The notes under the pieces: model-generated
The model's input: only the letters and a program-made list of their open reading frames with translations
Databases searched by the model: none
What the model was told of the DNA's origin: nothing
In this document: in pieces, positions 1 through 11,018 of the stretch
Numbering within the stretch: position 1 is the stretch's first letter
Layout: every line of letters starts with the position of its first letter
Program-made: the position numbers and the translations under genes
From: Coix lacryma-jobi var. lacryma-jobi
Taxonomy: Eukaryota > Streptophyta > Magnoliopsida > Poales > Poaceae
NCBI GenBank assembly: GCA_009763385.1
Contig: CM019824.1
Span: 154,572,305-154,636,304 of the forward strand
Length of the DNA: 64,000 nt
Reading direction: 5' to 3'

Positions 1-627
1 GAAGAACGCAGCGAGGAGATCACACTTATGTGGTGAAGAACGGCTAGGTTTACAAGCAAACCAGCAAAGGATAGCTATCGCACTTACGTGGCGAAGAACG
101 ACTAGTTTTCGGGCAAACTAGCAAAGGAACCGTCGAAGCTCTCGCCCGGGAGGGACCCCGTCAGGGCATGGACGTCGTCGGGTTGCCCTAGGTCGGCCGA
201 CGAGCCTAGGGCGCCATCCTTGGTCGTCGGATCAAGGGATAAACAACATGAGGTTGGAGAAAAGGGCAAATGAGTTGTAGTAGATTGGTTTGACGATTGG
301 ATAAATGGGGTTCTCAATCGGCCGTCACCCTTTATATTTATAGGGCGGCTAGTCTTTCCATAACCGAATAGGACTCCTGACCGAATAAGACTCCAAATAG
401 GACTTGTTTATTCGGTTATGGCATGTACATACAATTTCCATCTTGTACGTATATGCAGGTTTAGTGGAGCTGGTCTCTATTGCTTTCTTGCCACCTCCGA
501 CCAGTTTTACCTGGTCGAAAATCTCTCAAGAGACCTGGTCGGAAGTCTCTCGAGAGGTCTCAGCCATCTTGACGACAGAAACTTGATGGTGGAGTCCATT
601 ATAGGCTTGTGACACTTTTAAGTGTCA
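1..627. other. Unidentified repeat, probably the end of an LTR or other transposon
   Basis: No gene is recognisable. Positions about 23-130 hold two diverged copies of a roughly 57-bp unit (cacttatgtggtgaagaacg and cacttacgtggcgaagaacg). A perfect 13-bp inverted pair, ccataaccgaata and tattcggttatgg, lies at about 358-421. A TATA-like AT run is at about 331-341. The near-palindrome gacacttttaagtgtc at about 610 may mark an element edge. The other end would lie before the window, so no family can be assigned. Confidence 0.3.
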
Positions 628-1055
628 ACACCATGTTTGGACAAAGTTTTCCAAATAACAACGAAATTGATACAGTGTATTTTCCAAATATTTATCAAAA
701 CTAAACAACACCACAGGCATCATCACTAATCAGCTAGTCCTAGGATTCACACGGTCACGACTCAGAAACAAACACAGGCTTCGGTTCACACTCCACATTA
801 CTCCACATTGCCTCAGGTCATGGTTGACTCTGTGCTAGAGCCAGCGGCTAGAGAGCATTTGGTCTTTCACTCTGACATTCTCATCGAAATCCCAATAAAA
901 ACTCTTTGTTTTCTCTTGATCTGTACAAGAAGTCGATCACGAAATCACGATCGGAACAGAACAGCTCGTCAAACTAAACACCTTTGAGAGAGAAGAAGGG
1001 CTTCTCAAAAAAAATTCCACACAAACTCGCAAAAAAAAAAGCGTGCACGACTACT

Positions 1056-2414
1056 CTAGCAGACGGCGCATTTCACTAGCCCGTTCTCGTTGCACCCCGG
1101 GCACCGCCTGAACGCTCCGCCACCGGAGCCGTCCTCGTCCTCCACGAACACCTTGCAGCTGCCAGAGCACCCGTCGCACGGCACGAACCGCACCCCGCCG
1201 CAGCCGGCGCAGGCGTCCTGCGCGTCCCCCCACTTGGTGTTGGCGCACGGCGCCGCGTCGCAGGAACCGAGCGCCGACGCCAGCTCCCCGGCCTCGTGCA
1301 GGCGGCGGACATCCTCGGCGGCGCCCAGATGCCGGCCGTCCGCGAACACCTGCGGGAGCGGCGGCAGCGGCAGCGGGCGGCCGCCTCCGTCGTCGCCGAG
1401 CGCGGCGCGGAGCTCGTCTTTGAACCCCGCGTGCATGGACAGGTCGCGCTCGTCGACGCGCACGCCGTAGCTGCGCAGGACCGCGCTCGTGGACCAGCAG
1501 TCCTCGTACGTCTGCCGGATCCCGCGGAGGCTGGTGAGGTACACGACGACTCGGCCCGCGCTCTCCGGCGGCGGCGGCGGCGGAGGAGGAGGAGGAGGAG
1601 AGGGTGATGTCTTCTTGGCTAGCTTCGTCTTGGCGTTGATCTTTTCCTGGAACACGTCGACCCGCGCCCGCACGATGCCCGGGAACGTCTGGATTCCGCG
1701 CTTCTCGACGTCGACGTCACCACCGCCTCCGTCGCGTCTGACGAAACCAGGAAGAGGCGAGCCAGGTGTCGTCGCCAGGTCGTCCAGCGCCTTCCGGAAC
1801 GCGTCCAGGAGTTCCGGGTCGAACACCGGGGGGGACCCGGGCGCCGACTGCGCTTTCTTCTTCCGCTCAACGCCGCCGGTGGCGTGGACGCAGACGCAGC
1901 CGTCGTCCGTCTCTTCATCGTCGTCGTCGTCGAGCCCCTTCATGAGCTCCCACACGTTGATCTCCTCGGGGTCGCGCGCCGGCGTCTTGTTCGGCGTCCG
2001 CGGCGGCGCGGCCACGACCCTCGACGCCGCCGCCGCAACCGCCGCCGCCCTCTTCTGCTGCCGCTTCGGCGGCGCCGCCACGGGCGGTGGCGTCGTGGGG
2101 CACCACCCGCCGAACGACCGCGACGGGCCCAGCAGCTTCGCGGTGTCGACGACGACGTCGTTGCCGGCCTTCATCATCCCCTCGTCGTCGTCGTCGTCCC
2201 CGCCTCCGCCTCGCCCTCCTCCTGCTGCGGCGTCGAAAGAAAGGCCCGCTGCCGCGACGGCCGCCACGGCGCGGTCGAGGCTGAGCGTCCCGAGCGTGGA
2301 CGACCGCAGCGCGACGGAGTGCCGCGGCGCTAGGCGGCCCGAGCGCCGCCTCTGCAGCTCCGCCAGCAGTCCACAGCCCCCATGCAGCGCGTCCTTGGAC
2401 ACCTTGCAGCCCAT
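1056..2414 (-). CDS. Glutaredoxin-like protein with C-terminal CxxC zinc-binding region (plant GRX-domain family)
   Basis: Single-exon gene of 452 codons. The N-terminus MGCKVSK has Gly2 followed by Cys3, an N-myristoylation/palmitoylation-like signal, suggesting membrane attachment. Residues about 30-285 are low complexity: Gly/Asp runs, Ala-rich stretches and a proline run at about 270-282 encoded by a GGC/GGA trinucleotide repeat (about 1562-1600). The glutaredoxin fold begins near residue 287 (GRVVVYLTSLRGIRQTYEDC). As in this plant subfamily, the classic CPYC active site is replaced by an LRGIRxTYEDC segment, so ordinary thiol-disulfide activity is doubtful. The last 65 residues carry CxGC, CDGC, CPGC and a final CAVC, probably zinc binding. 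The family is known as four-CxxC glutaredoxin-like proteins. The start is chosen because MGC is conserved in the family. The 3' flank is 627-1055. The exact role is unknown; it is probably regulatory rather than enzymatic. Confidence 0.9.
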   Translation of the reverse strand: MGCKVSKDALHGGCGLLAELQRRRSGRLAPRHSVALRSSTLGTLSLDRAVAAVAAAGLSFDAAAGGGRGGGGDDDDDEGMMKAGNDVVVDTAKLLGPSRSFGGWCPTTPPPVAAPPKRQQKRAAAVAAAASRVVAAPPRTPNKTPARDPEEINVWELMKGLDDDDDEETDDGCVCVHATGGVERKKKAQSAPGSPPVFDPELLDAFRKALDDLATTPGSPLPGFVRRDGGGGDVDVEKRGIQTFPGIVRARVDVFQEKINAKTKLAKKTSPSPPPPPPPPPPPESAGRVVVYLTSLRGIRQTYEDCWSTSAVLRSYGVRVDERDLSMHAGFKDELRAALGDDGGGRPLPLPPLPQVFADGRHLGAAEDVRRLHEAGELASALGSCDAAPCANTKWGDAQDACAGCGGVRFVPCDGCSGSCKVFVEDEDGSGGGAFRRCPGCNENGLVKCAVC

Positions 2415-4783
2415 AAGGGAAGCCGGGAAGGGAAGGGAGCAGCCCGATCGGCGATCGAGAACCTGGCGCTGCGGTTCGACTGCGAGTAGGAGGAGGAAAC
2501 GGCTAGAACCTCTCGCTCTCGGCTCTCTCGGCGCTCGGCGCTCGGCGCGCGGGGGTCGAACGGCTGGAAAACTTGGGTGGGAGAAGCGGAGCGCGTGGAG
2601 TGGAGAGGCAAACGGTTCGGCAGCGCCGTGGTCCGCGGTGGAGCCAGACCAGACCAGACCACCCCCGGGCTGCGGATCGGAAGGAGGAAACGCGTAAGAA
2701 AGGGCGGGCGAGGGCGAGGCCGGGACCGAGGGCCGGTGCGAGCTCTACTCGCGCTCAGGGTCGCGGGTGCGGACGCCGTGCCGCCCGTGCCGAGCAAGCG
2801 AGCGTATCGAATCAAATCCGCAGTAGGCGGCGTACTAAAACGTACGTACGTGCGCCCGTGGCCGTGGAATTCTCCGTCGGCCGCGTCGGGGTACTGCGTA
2901 CTCTCGGGGTCAGGTGCGCGGGCCGGGCGCTGAAACCATGTGCCTCCCTCATCCTCGGCGCGGTACCGCACGGCGCGGCGCGGCGCATTCCCCAGTCCCC
3001 CACGGCACCCTGTGTGCCGCCGCAGCGTCCGTCAGTAGCGGCCACGGACGGTCGGTTCGGTAGCGGTTGCTGCGGGGGCGGATGATGGATAGATATCTTG
3101 TTGTCATCAGGGAGTAATCGCGAAAAGGAAGGCCTGGCTGGAACTTGGACGCTGAGAGGTTTCGGCATCGACGACGACCCGTTCCCTGCGTTACGACTAA
3201 TCAGTTGGAGAATGGGAGTTGCCGCCACCGTACGGACATGGATTCCAAAATTTCCATTCTGTTCAAATGGGCGTTGTCAGCTGATGACGGATCACTACCC
3301 TGCCCATGCATGATTGAACGACGGACGTGGCATGCATTTTGATCGGATTCAGGGGGACATTCGGCTGTGGCCTCCGTCCACCGTAGCCGCTAGCCGCCGG
3401 CAATGTGTCCATTTCAAGTTTTGAACTGGTTAACGGTTTACCCAGGATCTTTGGCTTTGTCAGTTACGTACGAACACTTAACGATAACCCTTCTGCCGAT
3501 CCGAAGTTTCCGACACTGACGATTTCCGGGCAGGGCGGGGCGCAGCGGCAGCAAGACACACACAGAACAGAATGAACTTGTCATTCCGGCAGTGAAGGGC
3601 ATTGGATGTGACAGCGGATCCCTGACAAGTGCACAGCGCCTGTTGGTACGAGTACTAGCACTAGCACGTTCCAGCAGCATCCGGCGTCGATGCCACAGCT
3701 GAAATCAGTCACTGGAAAACCCTTTAATACAAAAAAAGCTACTGCTGCTGCTCCACAACTTTTGTCTAAAGCCGGATCAATGCCGTTCCGTGCACAACTT
3801 TGGGCGGTCTGTTTTCACTTCGAACGCATCGACAGCGATGGAACGACGCGAGCAGGCGCCTGCGATCCGGCTTCAGCCACAAGACCCCATCGTCGGTTTT
3901 TGACTCTTTTCTGTTGTTGTTTTAGCAAGCGTAACTCATGAGATGTGAGTTTGTCGCAGGTTTTTCTAGGCTTTGCCTGGTGTTGGTGTAGTTGGGTTCG
4001 TTGGTTCGAAGAGAACCCGGGCGTTAGAACTTAGAATACGCGAGCGCCGTGTCCCCTGCTTCTCGTATCGTATCTGCTCATGCTCAGCGACTGGTCCACC
4101 TCTTGCTTTACCTTGAAACGCCTCTTGTTGCTTTGCGCTTAGTTGCCCTGCACACATCTTTAAACCATATAAGTAGCTTTACTCATAAACTTGGTGGTTT
4201 ATTTTTTTCTTAAGATTGAGGGCCAACACAGGGGACGCGATAGGCAGTGAAGGTTTGCACGATGCTTTGTCTGGAAGTTGACACCGGGGGAGATGTCTTA
4301 GCTTAGGACGGCCAACTACCAGTTAGTCTCGTACGTATCATACAGTTTTTTTTTATTAACAAAGACAAATACAGTTTTTTTTTTTGGGTCAGCCCCAGTT
4401 CAGTTGGATTGCTCTCTGTCTCTGAGGAACCATTCCGCTCCGAGATAGATTAAGATAGTTGCACCAACTAACGTATGTTCCGTTGTCAGAAAGGAGATAA
4501 TCATACGGAGCACTGGCCGGTGATATCCGTGTATCCATCCTTTCAGTAGGTTTAGGAGGTTAACCCTCTCCTCTAGCCACGGAATCGAACGGCATAACGG
4601 AAAACAGCACAACATGCTTCAGTTCCAATTTCTTTTTTTCTTTTGACAAGATAGTTCTAATTTCTTTAAGTGGTAGTATGAGAGTAGCTTGACTACAATC
4701 ATCACATGACTTCACTCCACTGCTCTAACCCACATGCATAACCGCGCAGAAAGTGTTTTTGGTACATTTTTCTAGTAGCAACT
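2415..4783. other. Upstream region of the glutaredoxin-like gene; no gene seen
   Basis: 2415-3100 is GC-rich (several CGCGG and CCGGG stretches) and probably holds the 5' UTR and promoter of the minus-strand gene. 3100-4783 becomes progressively AT-rich. Short open frames here have no family resemblance and no coding-like composition. No RNA gene or transposon end was recognised. Confidence 0.5.
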
Positions 4784-5121
4784 CCAACGGTTTTGTATTT
4801 TTTATTTGGCAAAACATAAAATTTGCCAACTCTCAAATCAATTTGGGGAGGAGAAAAAAAGGTTATCTCCAACGGTTTGGCAAAAATGACTTGCCAAAAT
4901 CTAAAAAAGGAAACCAGGCGGCGCGGGAGGGAAGAGCGCGCGCGGAAGTAATACACGAGACGGAATGCCAAGCCGATCGCGAGCTTGCATATATGTCAAT
5001 CAATCTCAGAATTTTATCAAGTTAACAAAAATGCAAAGCTCATTTGCCAAACCGTTGGATAGGAGTTTTGTAGATTTTTTTGCAAAAATAAGAATGCAAA
5101 GTCCATTTGCAAAACCGTTGG
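4784..5121. repeat. Nested inverted repeat, MITE-like
   Basis: The outer arms are CCAACGGTTTTG (4784-4795) and CAAAACCGTTGG (5110-5121). Inner arms CCAACGGTTTGGCAAA (4869-4884) and TTTGCCAAACCGTTGG (5043-5058) are perfect complements. The layout looks like a small non-autonomous DNA transposon. I found no convincing target-site duplication, so the superfamily is open. Confidence 0.5.
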
Positions 5122-5226
5122 CGAATCGTGTCATCGTGTGCCCGTGAATCATGCACTCATCTCGGCTTATAGCGAGGTTAGTTATTTGACTTTTTGGTGA
5201 GTAGAGTAGATAGACATATAGACTTA

Positions 5227-5428
5227 GGGGTATTTGGTTCCACCCCACTAAACTTTAGTCACTAAACTTTAATCCTTTTTAGTGGCTAAAGTGTCAAACA
5301 CTCCACTAAAAGGGACTAAAAAGCATGTTTAGTCCTTTTTAACGGGGGTGTTTGGTATTTTAGTCACTAAAAAGCAAGTGACTAAAGTTTAGGGACTAAA
5401 GTTTAGTGGTGTGGAACCAAACATCCCC
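5227..5428. mobile_element. Foldback MITE with GGGGTATTTGGTTCC-type ends
   Basis: An AT-rich element of about 202 bp that is almost wholly an inverted repeat. It starts ggggtatttggttccacccc and ends with the complement of ggggatgtttggttccacac. The central part repeats actaaa/tttagt blocks in both orientations. The bases TA flank each side (tta before, taa after), giving a 2-3 bp target duplication. This is typical of a grass Tourist-like or related MITE; superfamily is uncertain. Confidence 0.7.
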
Positions 5429-5467
5429 TAAGCTATGTTTTTTTAGTTATAAACCGACTTTAATCTA

Positions 5468-5685
5468 TACAAATAGTTGTGTAACAATGTTATTCTCTTA
5501 TAATAAATCAGTCGTGTCGTTTTAAATTCTACCGAACATAGCGTAAATAGGATAGAGAAATCACGAAAGAATGAAGTACAAATAGTTGTGTAACAATGTT
5601 ATTCTTTCACAGTAAATCAGTCATGTCGCTTTAAATTCTACCGAACAGAGCGTAAATAAGATAGAGAAATCACGAAGAATGGATT
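5468..5685. repeat. Tandem duplication of a 109-bp unit
   Basis: Two adjacent copies (5468-5576 and 5577-5685) both start tacaaatagttgtgtaacaa and end with gatagagaaatcacgaa. They differ at several scattered positions. No coding potential is seen. Confidence 0.8.
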
Positions 5686-5963
5686 ACGGAACTGACACCA
5701 AAGGGAGTAGGCACTAGTGCCAAACGTACGAGTACGACCGGGTTATTGGGTTTGGTGGCTGGCACGAACGATGTTTCTCAGCCCTTGGCGGTTCGTCTCG
5801 ATAGGCGACGGATGGGTGCTGCAGGTCGGCACGCACCGCGCACTCTGTGCTTTTGCTCAGTGTTTCATCCGAGTTTGACGTCCGATGCGTGACACCTACT
5901 ACCACCGCAGATCTGCAGTCGCAGTGGGTGGTCTTTTACAAGAGTTGCGGCGGTACAGTAGTA

Positions 5964-6198
5964 CTCCCTCCGTCCCTAAATAAGTGTCGCTGTTGGTGTG
6001 CGTGCCACGTGTTTTACTCAATTTGTAGAAAATATGTGCAATATTTATATCTCCAAATAATTTTGTTAAAAAACTAGATGTAAAGATCTTTGCAATGATA
6101 CTAATTACTTAGTATAAATATTAATATATTTTAATATATAATTGTCGGTAGCTTTTTCTCGGAAAGCGAGAACGACACTTATTTAGGGACGGAGGGAG
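5964..6198. mobile_element. Stowaway MITE
   Basis: A 235-bp element with terminal inverted repeats CTCCCTCCGTCCCTAAATAA and its complement ending GGACGGAGGGAG. TA is duplicated on both sides (5962-5963 and 6199-6200), the diagnostic Stowaway/mariner target. The interior is AT-rich and non-coding. Confidence 0.92.
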
Positions 6199-6463
6199 TA
6201 GTGTTGTTGATCGAAGTCGAACTCACACTTCAAAGCTGTGGGCTGCCGCATGCCCGTTCCAAAGTCAAGTGATAGTGGGCCGCTATCGGATTCCATTCCC
6301 CATTTCGTAGTGGGCTGCTTGTTTCATTGAACACCGGTAGCGCAAGTATGTGTTGCCGAAGCGCGCGCGATCCCAGCTGCAGTAGTGTTGGGGCACTGCC
6401 TGTCATTAGTTAGAGTTTGCATTAGTTATTTAACTTTTTTTGTGAGTATATACATAATAGATA

Positions 6464-6662
6464 CTCCCTCCGTATAGAAAATAGATGACGTTTTGGACAT
6501 CGACACGATCTCCAAAGTATAACTTTGACTTCTTTTATACAAAAAAATATTTATCAAAAAGTGATATATGTATATTTTTATGAAATTATTTTTCAAGACG
6601 AATCCATTCATATGTTTTTTATTTATTTATGATTTATATTCTCAATATTTGACCAAAATATT
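6464..6662. mobile_element. Stowaway MITE, left part (split by the chromovirus)
   Basis: Begins CTCCCTCCGTATAGAAAATA after TA (6462-6463) and runs to the retrotransposon insertion site. Its other terminus is found 13.7 kb away at 20419-20453, in the correct orientation and with matching inverted repeat. The last five bases, ATATT (6658-6662), are the left copy of the retrotransposon target duplication. Confidence 0.9.
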
Positions 6663-7805
6663 TGTAACACCTCTGGTTTTTATCTGTAATTAACCTGACA
6701 TGTCATCATCATTAGTCATTAATCATCCTTGCCTTGCATTTATGTTTGCTTAGTACTTGTGTAGCAATCTCTTTTCAAAAACCCTAAAAGCCCAAATCTT
6801 CCTATAAGGGCAAAAATGGTAATTTCACCTCTGTATCTAGCTTTGTGTAATTCTTGTTCAGTTAGATGTCTTGAAGTTTTGTCGTGTTGGCCAAAGTTCA
6901 AAAAACCAAAATCAGATTTCAAATCCCTTTGCAAAACCCTGATTTCCAAACCCTGGATTTTATCCCTCTTTTTTGTAATTCAAAAATTATTCAAAATTTG
7001 GGGTTGGTCCAAAAAGCAAAGTTGTAGATCTGGCCAAGAGAAACAACTTTGGTATTTACAAATTTTCAAGTTTCTGTACAAAGTTTGAAGTAAATCCAAA
7101 TTCATTCAAATTCCAGTTTTTGTCCCCTTTTCAGTTTTCAAAATTTATTTAAAAACTATTGAGTTTCACGAAAAGGGTATATTAGCAAAGTTGTAGGTTT
7201 TGATAAAAGGAACAACTTTCATATTTGCAGATTTCCAACTTTCAATGTAAAATCAAAAGTAATTTTGAATTTATTCAAATCCCAAAAGTGTTCCCTTTTC
7301 TGTTTTCAAATGTGGTCCAAAAACTATTTGGATTTTGAAAATATTCTTTTTGACAAAGTGGTAGATCTCCTTTTTCTGCACAACTTTGGTGTTTTGAGTT
7401 TTTGCTGCTCAGTTCAAGTTTTGGAAGTAATTTGCAAAATACAGAGATCAGCCCATAGTCAAACCCTAAGACCTAGCCCTGTTCATCTTCAACCTACAGC
7501 TAGGGGGCCCCGGCCGAGGCCGCGCGCCAGCGCCGCCTGCGCCACGCGCGCCTGGCAGCCGCACGCCCGCCCCCGACTTGTCGCCTGCGCCCGCGCCATC
7601 ATGCCGCACCCGCACGCGCGAAGCGCTGACCTCCGCCCCGTCCCCCACTGCTCCCAGCACGACGCCGCCGCGTGGCCGTCACCGGCGAACGCATACCCGG
7701 CCCCTGCGCGCACGCCGTCCTTCCCGCCGGCTCGCAATCGAGTGCGCACGCCTCGTCCGAGCTCATCCACACCATCCCGTGCTCTCTACCGTCCCCTGGC
7801 CGCGG

Positions 7806-7814
7806 CTATAAAAG
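7806..7814 (+). promoter_or_regulatory. TATA box of the 5' LTR promoter
   Basis: ctataaaag inside a GC-rich context (gcggctataaaaggcccg). Transcription would start about 25-35 bases downstream, near 7840, which makes roughly the first 1.2 kb of the LTR U3. The same box is intact in the 3' LTR. Confidence 0.75.
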
Positions 7815-8104
7815 GCCCGCCGGAGCCGGAGCTCCGCACTCGACCCCGCCGCCGTGGCCAGACCACTCCGAAGCTTCCGCCGCTCAACCACCTAGCCCGA
7901 AAGCTCCGCCTTGAGCTCGTGAAGCTTTCCCACCCCTCAATTTCACCTCCCCCGCCTCCAGTCGCCCGACGTAACCCCATCTTCCCAAACTCCGACGGAA
8001 CACCGGTGAACTCGGGTTCGACAAATACTTCCTCTCCGGCCACGATCATCTTCCCCTGACCCCTGTGTCAGCTTCCTCGGCTCCGCGCGACTCTAACCAG
8101 GCCC

Positions 8105-10347
8105 TTGCGGTCTCGTGTGTTGCGCAGGATCGCCGACTCGCCGGAGTGCCGCCGCGGTCGTCTCCTTCCTCGAGCCTCCTTCCTCGAGCCTCACCCTCGA
8201 GCACGTGTCGAGCCTCCTTCCTCGAGCCTCCTTCCTCGAGCCTCACCCTCCAGCACGTGTCGAGCCTCAGCCTCGAGCCTCACCCTCGAGCACGTTCCCG
8301 AGCCACACCCTCGAGCCCTGCCTCCGACCCGTGGTAAGCACCCGAAGCCTCCGGTCTCTGCTTCCACTCCGTTTCGCCCGAGCCTCCCAGTCAGGCCTCG
8401 GACGGACGCTTGCTTTCCGTTTCGCCCGAGCCCCGCGCGATTCGCCCGAACCCCGCGCGATTCGCCGAGCCCTGCATAGAAGGAGCACAGTGCTCTTTTC
8501 TTTTTCTGAAAGATGTGAATAGTGTTCTGTTTTCTCTTTTTTGTGTGAATTAATCTGTTGTTCCTTAAATACTGAGAAAATTATGGTATGCTCCATGCAC
8601 TGTGTAGTATTTTATAAAAATATGAAACTTGACTTTTCTGCAAGAATTTAAAAATGTAAAATCCCTCTTTTAATTAATAAATGGATAGTTTTGGATGTTT
8701 TTAGAAAATTATTTATAACTCCAAAAATCATGAGATAAATTTTTGTGAGCTTCCTATGCCATGTTTAGTCTCTGGTGAAATTTTGAAGTCTTTTAGAACA
8801 AGTTGATTTTTGAGCATTTATCTTTAATTGTTAAATAGTGCCTTTTGTTAATTAATGTCTGGAATTATTTGAGCACCTTAATGACCTCCAAAAATTATGA
8901 AATTTATTTTGCCATCTATCTACACCATAATGAACTTATGTGATTAATTTGGTAATTTTTGGAGCAACTTCATAAAATGACCTTTTTAAATAATTAAGGA
9001 AAATAGAAAAAGTGATTAGGGTTCATGTTGTATGCCCTGTTTTGCATTGTTCATGCTAGCATACTCATGTGCATGCATCATTGTATTCGTATAGTCACCG
9101 AAGAAGGAGTCAAGATCGAGGCAGCCGCCGACGAACCTGTCCCCGAGGCTACCTCGAGTTCCGACAACTGCTCCGCCGCCTTCGAGCCTGCCCTCTTTGC
9201 TCTTCAAGGCAAGCCCCGGTGCATTTAACCCTTTCCTTGAATTTATAAAATGATTTCCTTAAATGCTTTTGAGTTAAATTATTGCATTAGGTTTATAGGA
9301 GTTGTGTGCTATCCTAATTGATGCACTATCCACCTTGACCACTGATACACCCGATACCTGCTGTTCAAAAGTATTTGAAAAATGCTTAGCAATGCTTATT
9401 GAATTAGACTTTGCAATAAAATGCCAATTTCAAAAGTGTGATCACTTAAGGAATGTTTATGGGATTTTGGTCTTACTCCCCGGCTGTTGGCTAGGTATCT
9501 GATCCGTACCTAGTCAATAGCGAGGAGAGGTTGTCCGAGCGTACGGTGCCGTCATGTTGTAGTCCGGGACTCAACAGTTGACACCGACCGGGACAGGGTT
9601 GAAAAACTGACAGGACTATTACGCTTGGGTGAGATATGACCAAGGTATTGTTCTGGCTGGAAAATTAGGGACCATCCGTATGGGGGCCTGCTGGTCAAGA
9701 CTTGTAACTATTCACATACTTCGGAAAGCTCTGGCTCCGAGGAATCCTTTATTGGACCGACAACCGCGCACTGGGAGTGGAGAGATGGCGGAAGTAGCAT
9801 GTACCCACGTGGTCGTCGTACCTGGAAAGGAGTGGTGTACTGTACTTCCGGGTGGCGTAGGACCGGGCCCAATCTTGGAGGAATCGTGGTAGACGAGTTG
9901 GCATATGCAAGCTTGGGTGCTACATATGCAGTGTGGATAGGGATCCTCAGCTGAGTATTATTTATCCGGATTAACGTTGCTCCTCGGTTATGGAGACTTG
10001 GTCCACTGACTGTCAACGGAGAGTGGTTCTCAACTAGGAATGTTTTGAAATGTAAAATGAATCATGAATGATGAAGAATTGAGGAATACTGAATCTTTCA
10101 AAATAAAATAAGGTTTACAAAAATGCTTTTCTGCAAAATACTTGATCTTACTTAAGCCTTACCTTGACTACCCTAAGCCTCTCATTCCTGAGTCTTCTCC
10201 CTTTTTCTTTAGTCGGGTAAGTCTTGTTGAGTACCCCAGTACTCAGGGTTTGTTACCCATGCTGCAGGTATGACAGAGTCCCCGATATGTCTTGCACCCT
10301 GCTGCGTGACCATCGTCCAGGAAGAGGCCGATGAGGCCGAAGAATAG
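8105..10347 (+). other. Candidate spliced leader exons with a continuous reading frame inside the LTR
   Basis: Three segments show splice-like edges: 8105-8333 before a GTAAGC donor, 9095-9208 after a TATAG acceptor and before a GC-type donor (CAAG/GCAAGC), and 10268-10347 after a CTGCAG acceptor. If joined, one reading frame stays open across both junctions and ends at TAG 10345-10347. The middle segment has coding-like composition (about 38 codons, containing ADEPVPEATSSSD). There is no ATG in the first two segments, so this may simply be a spliced untranslated leader. The 3' LTR keeps the same arrangement. Confidence 0.35.
8160..8310 (+). repeat. Degenerate tandem repeat in the LTR (cctcgagcct units)
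   Basis: Repeated blocks ttcctcgagcctc and accctcgagcacgt in irregular tandem. The same block is preserved in the 3' LTR at about 17888-18038. This is probably transcribed leader sequence. Confidence 0.7.
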
Positions 10348-10691
10348 TTGTACACCCGCGGGCTGGGTGATTATAAGTATCTTTGTTGTTCTCCACTACG
10401 TTGCCCGTGTCTATTTCCATTATCAGAACTTGGTTTGTAATAACTGCACCTTAATTTCTATTTGGAACCCTGTTTTGTAAAACTAATGTTATTTAAGTCT
10501 TCCGCTCATTATTCCGATGTTATTTGTAAAAGTATGCAATGCTGTAACCGAATTGTGAGATGATCCTGCGGACATTGGGCACTGATGTAGCCCGGTGGCG
10601 AACAGGTCTTAATCACATGGAACATGGGTTCGGCTGTCAGAGGTTGACAGGGACACGTGGGCCATGGGATTAGGGTCGTTCCGTCACAGAG

Positions 10692-10703
10692 TGGTATCGG
10701 AGC
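10692..10703 (+). other. Primer-binding site (initiator tRNA-Met type)
   Basis: tggtatcggagc lies three bases after the 5' LTR. It matches the usual tggtatcagagc complement of initiator tRNA-Met with one change. Confidence 0.85.
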
Positions 10704-10990
10704 ATCTCACTTTAACGTTGCAGTGTTCGTTTTTGCGAAAACTTCAAAAGACCTTTTGAGTCCAAACAAACTAAACTTGACTATTTTGAGTCCAAATTGC
10801 TTCTCTCATCTTGTCTCTCATATGGCAACACTAGCTAGTGGAACAACATGTTTTAAGCCCTATGTACTTTATTTATTTATTGCATTGCTTTGTTCCGTAG
10901 GAACGATTCATGCATCATGTCATAATCACTTAAGTTAACTTCCTCTCTAAGTTCGTTGGGGTAGTATGCCTTTACCTGTTCTTGCTAGCC

Positions 10991-11016
10991 TTTCTCATCC
11001 ATCTTCTCTTATCCAG
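10991..11016 (+). promoter_or_regulatory. Possible 3' splice site just before the H3-like ORF
   Basis: A pyrimidine-rich run (tttctcatccatcttctctt) followed by atccag ends two bases before the ATG at 11019. It looks like a plant 3' splice site. Use is inferred, not shown. Confidence 0.4.
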
Positions 11017-11018
11017 AC

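Larger units (their letters stand above)
6663..10688 (+). repeat. 5' LTR of the chromovirus (about 4026 bp)
   Basis: Starts tgtaacacctctggttttta and ends cgttccgtcaca. Distinct segments are an AT-rich U3 start, a sharply GC-rich block at about 7500-8480 containing the TATA box and Ser/Pro/Arg-rich open frames, and a long AT-rich remainder. The matching copy is 16391-20413. The open frames inside lack family resemblance and I do not call them genes. Confidence 0.95.

Noticed and set aside
1489..2697. A 402-codon open frame on the plus strand.
   Set aside because: It is the antisense shadow of the GC-rich glutaredoxin-like gene, with Ser/Pro/Arg runs from repeated codons.
7265..8059. A 264-codon open frame in the chromovirus LTR (and its twin at 16993-17787).
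   Set aside because: It spans the TATA box, is Pro/Arg/Ser-rich from base composition and matches no family. Identity between the twins only reflects the recent LTR duplication.
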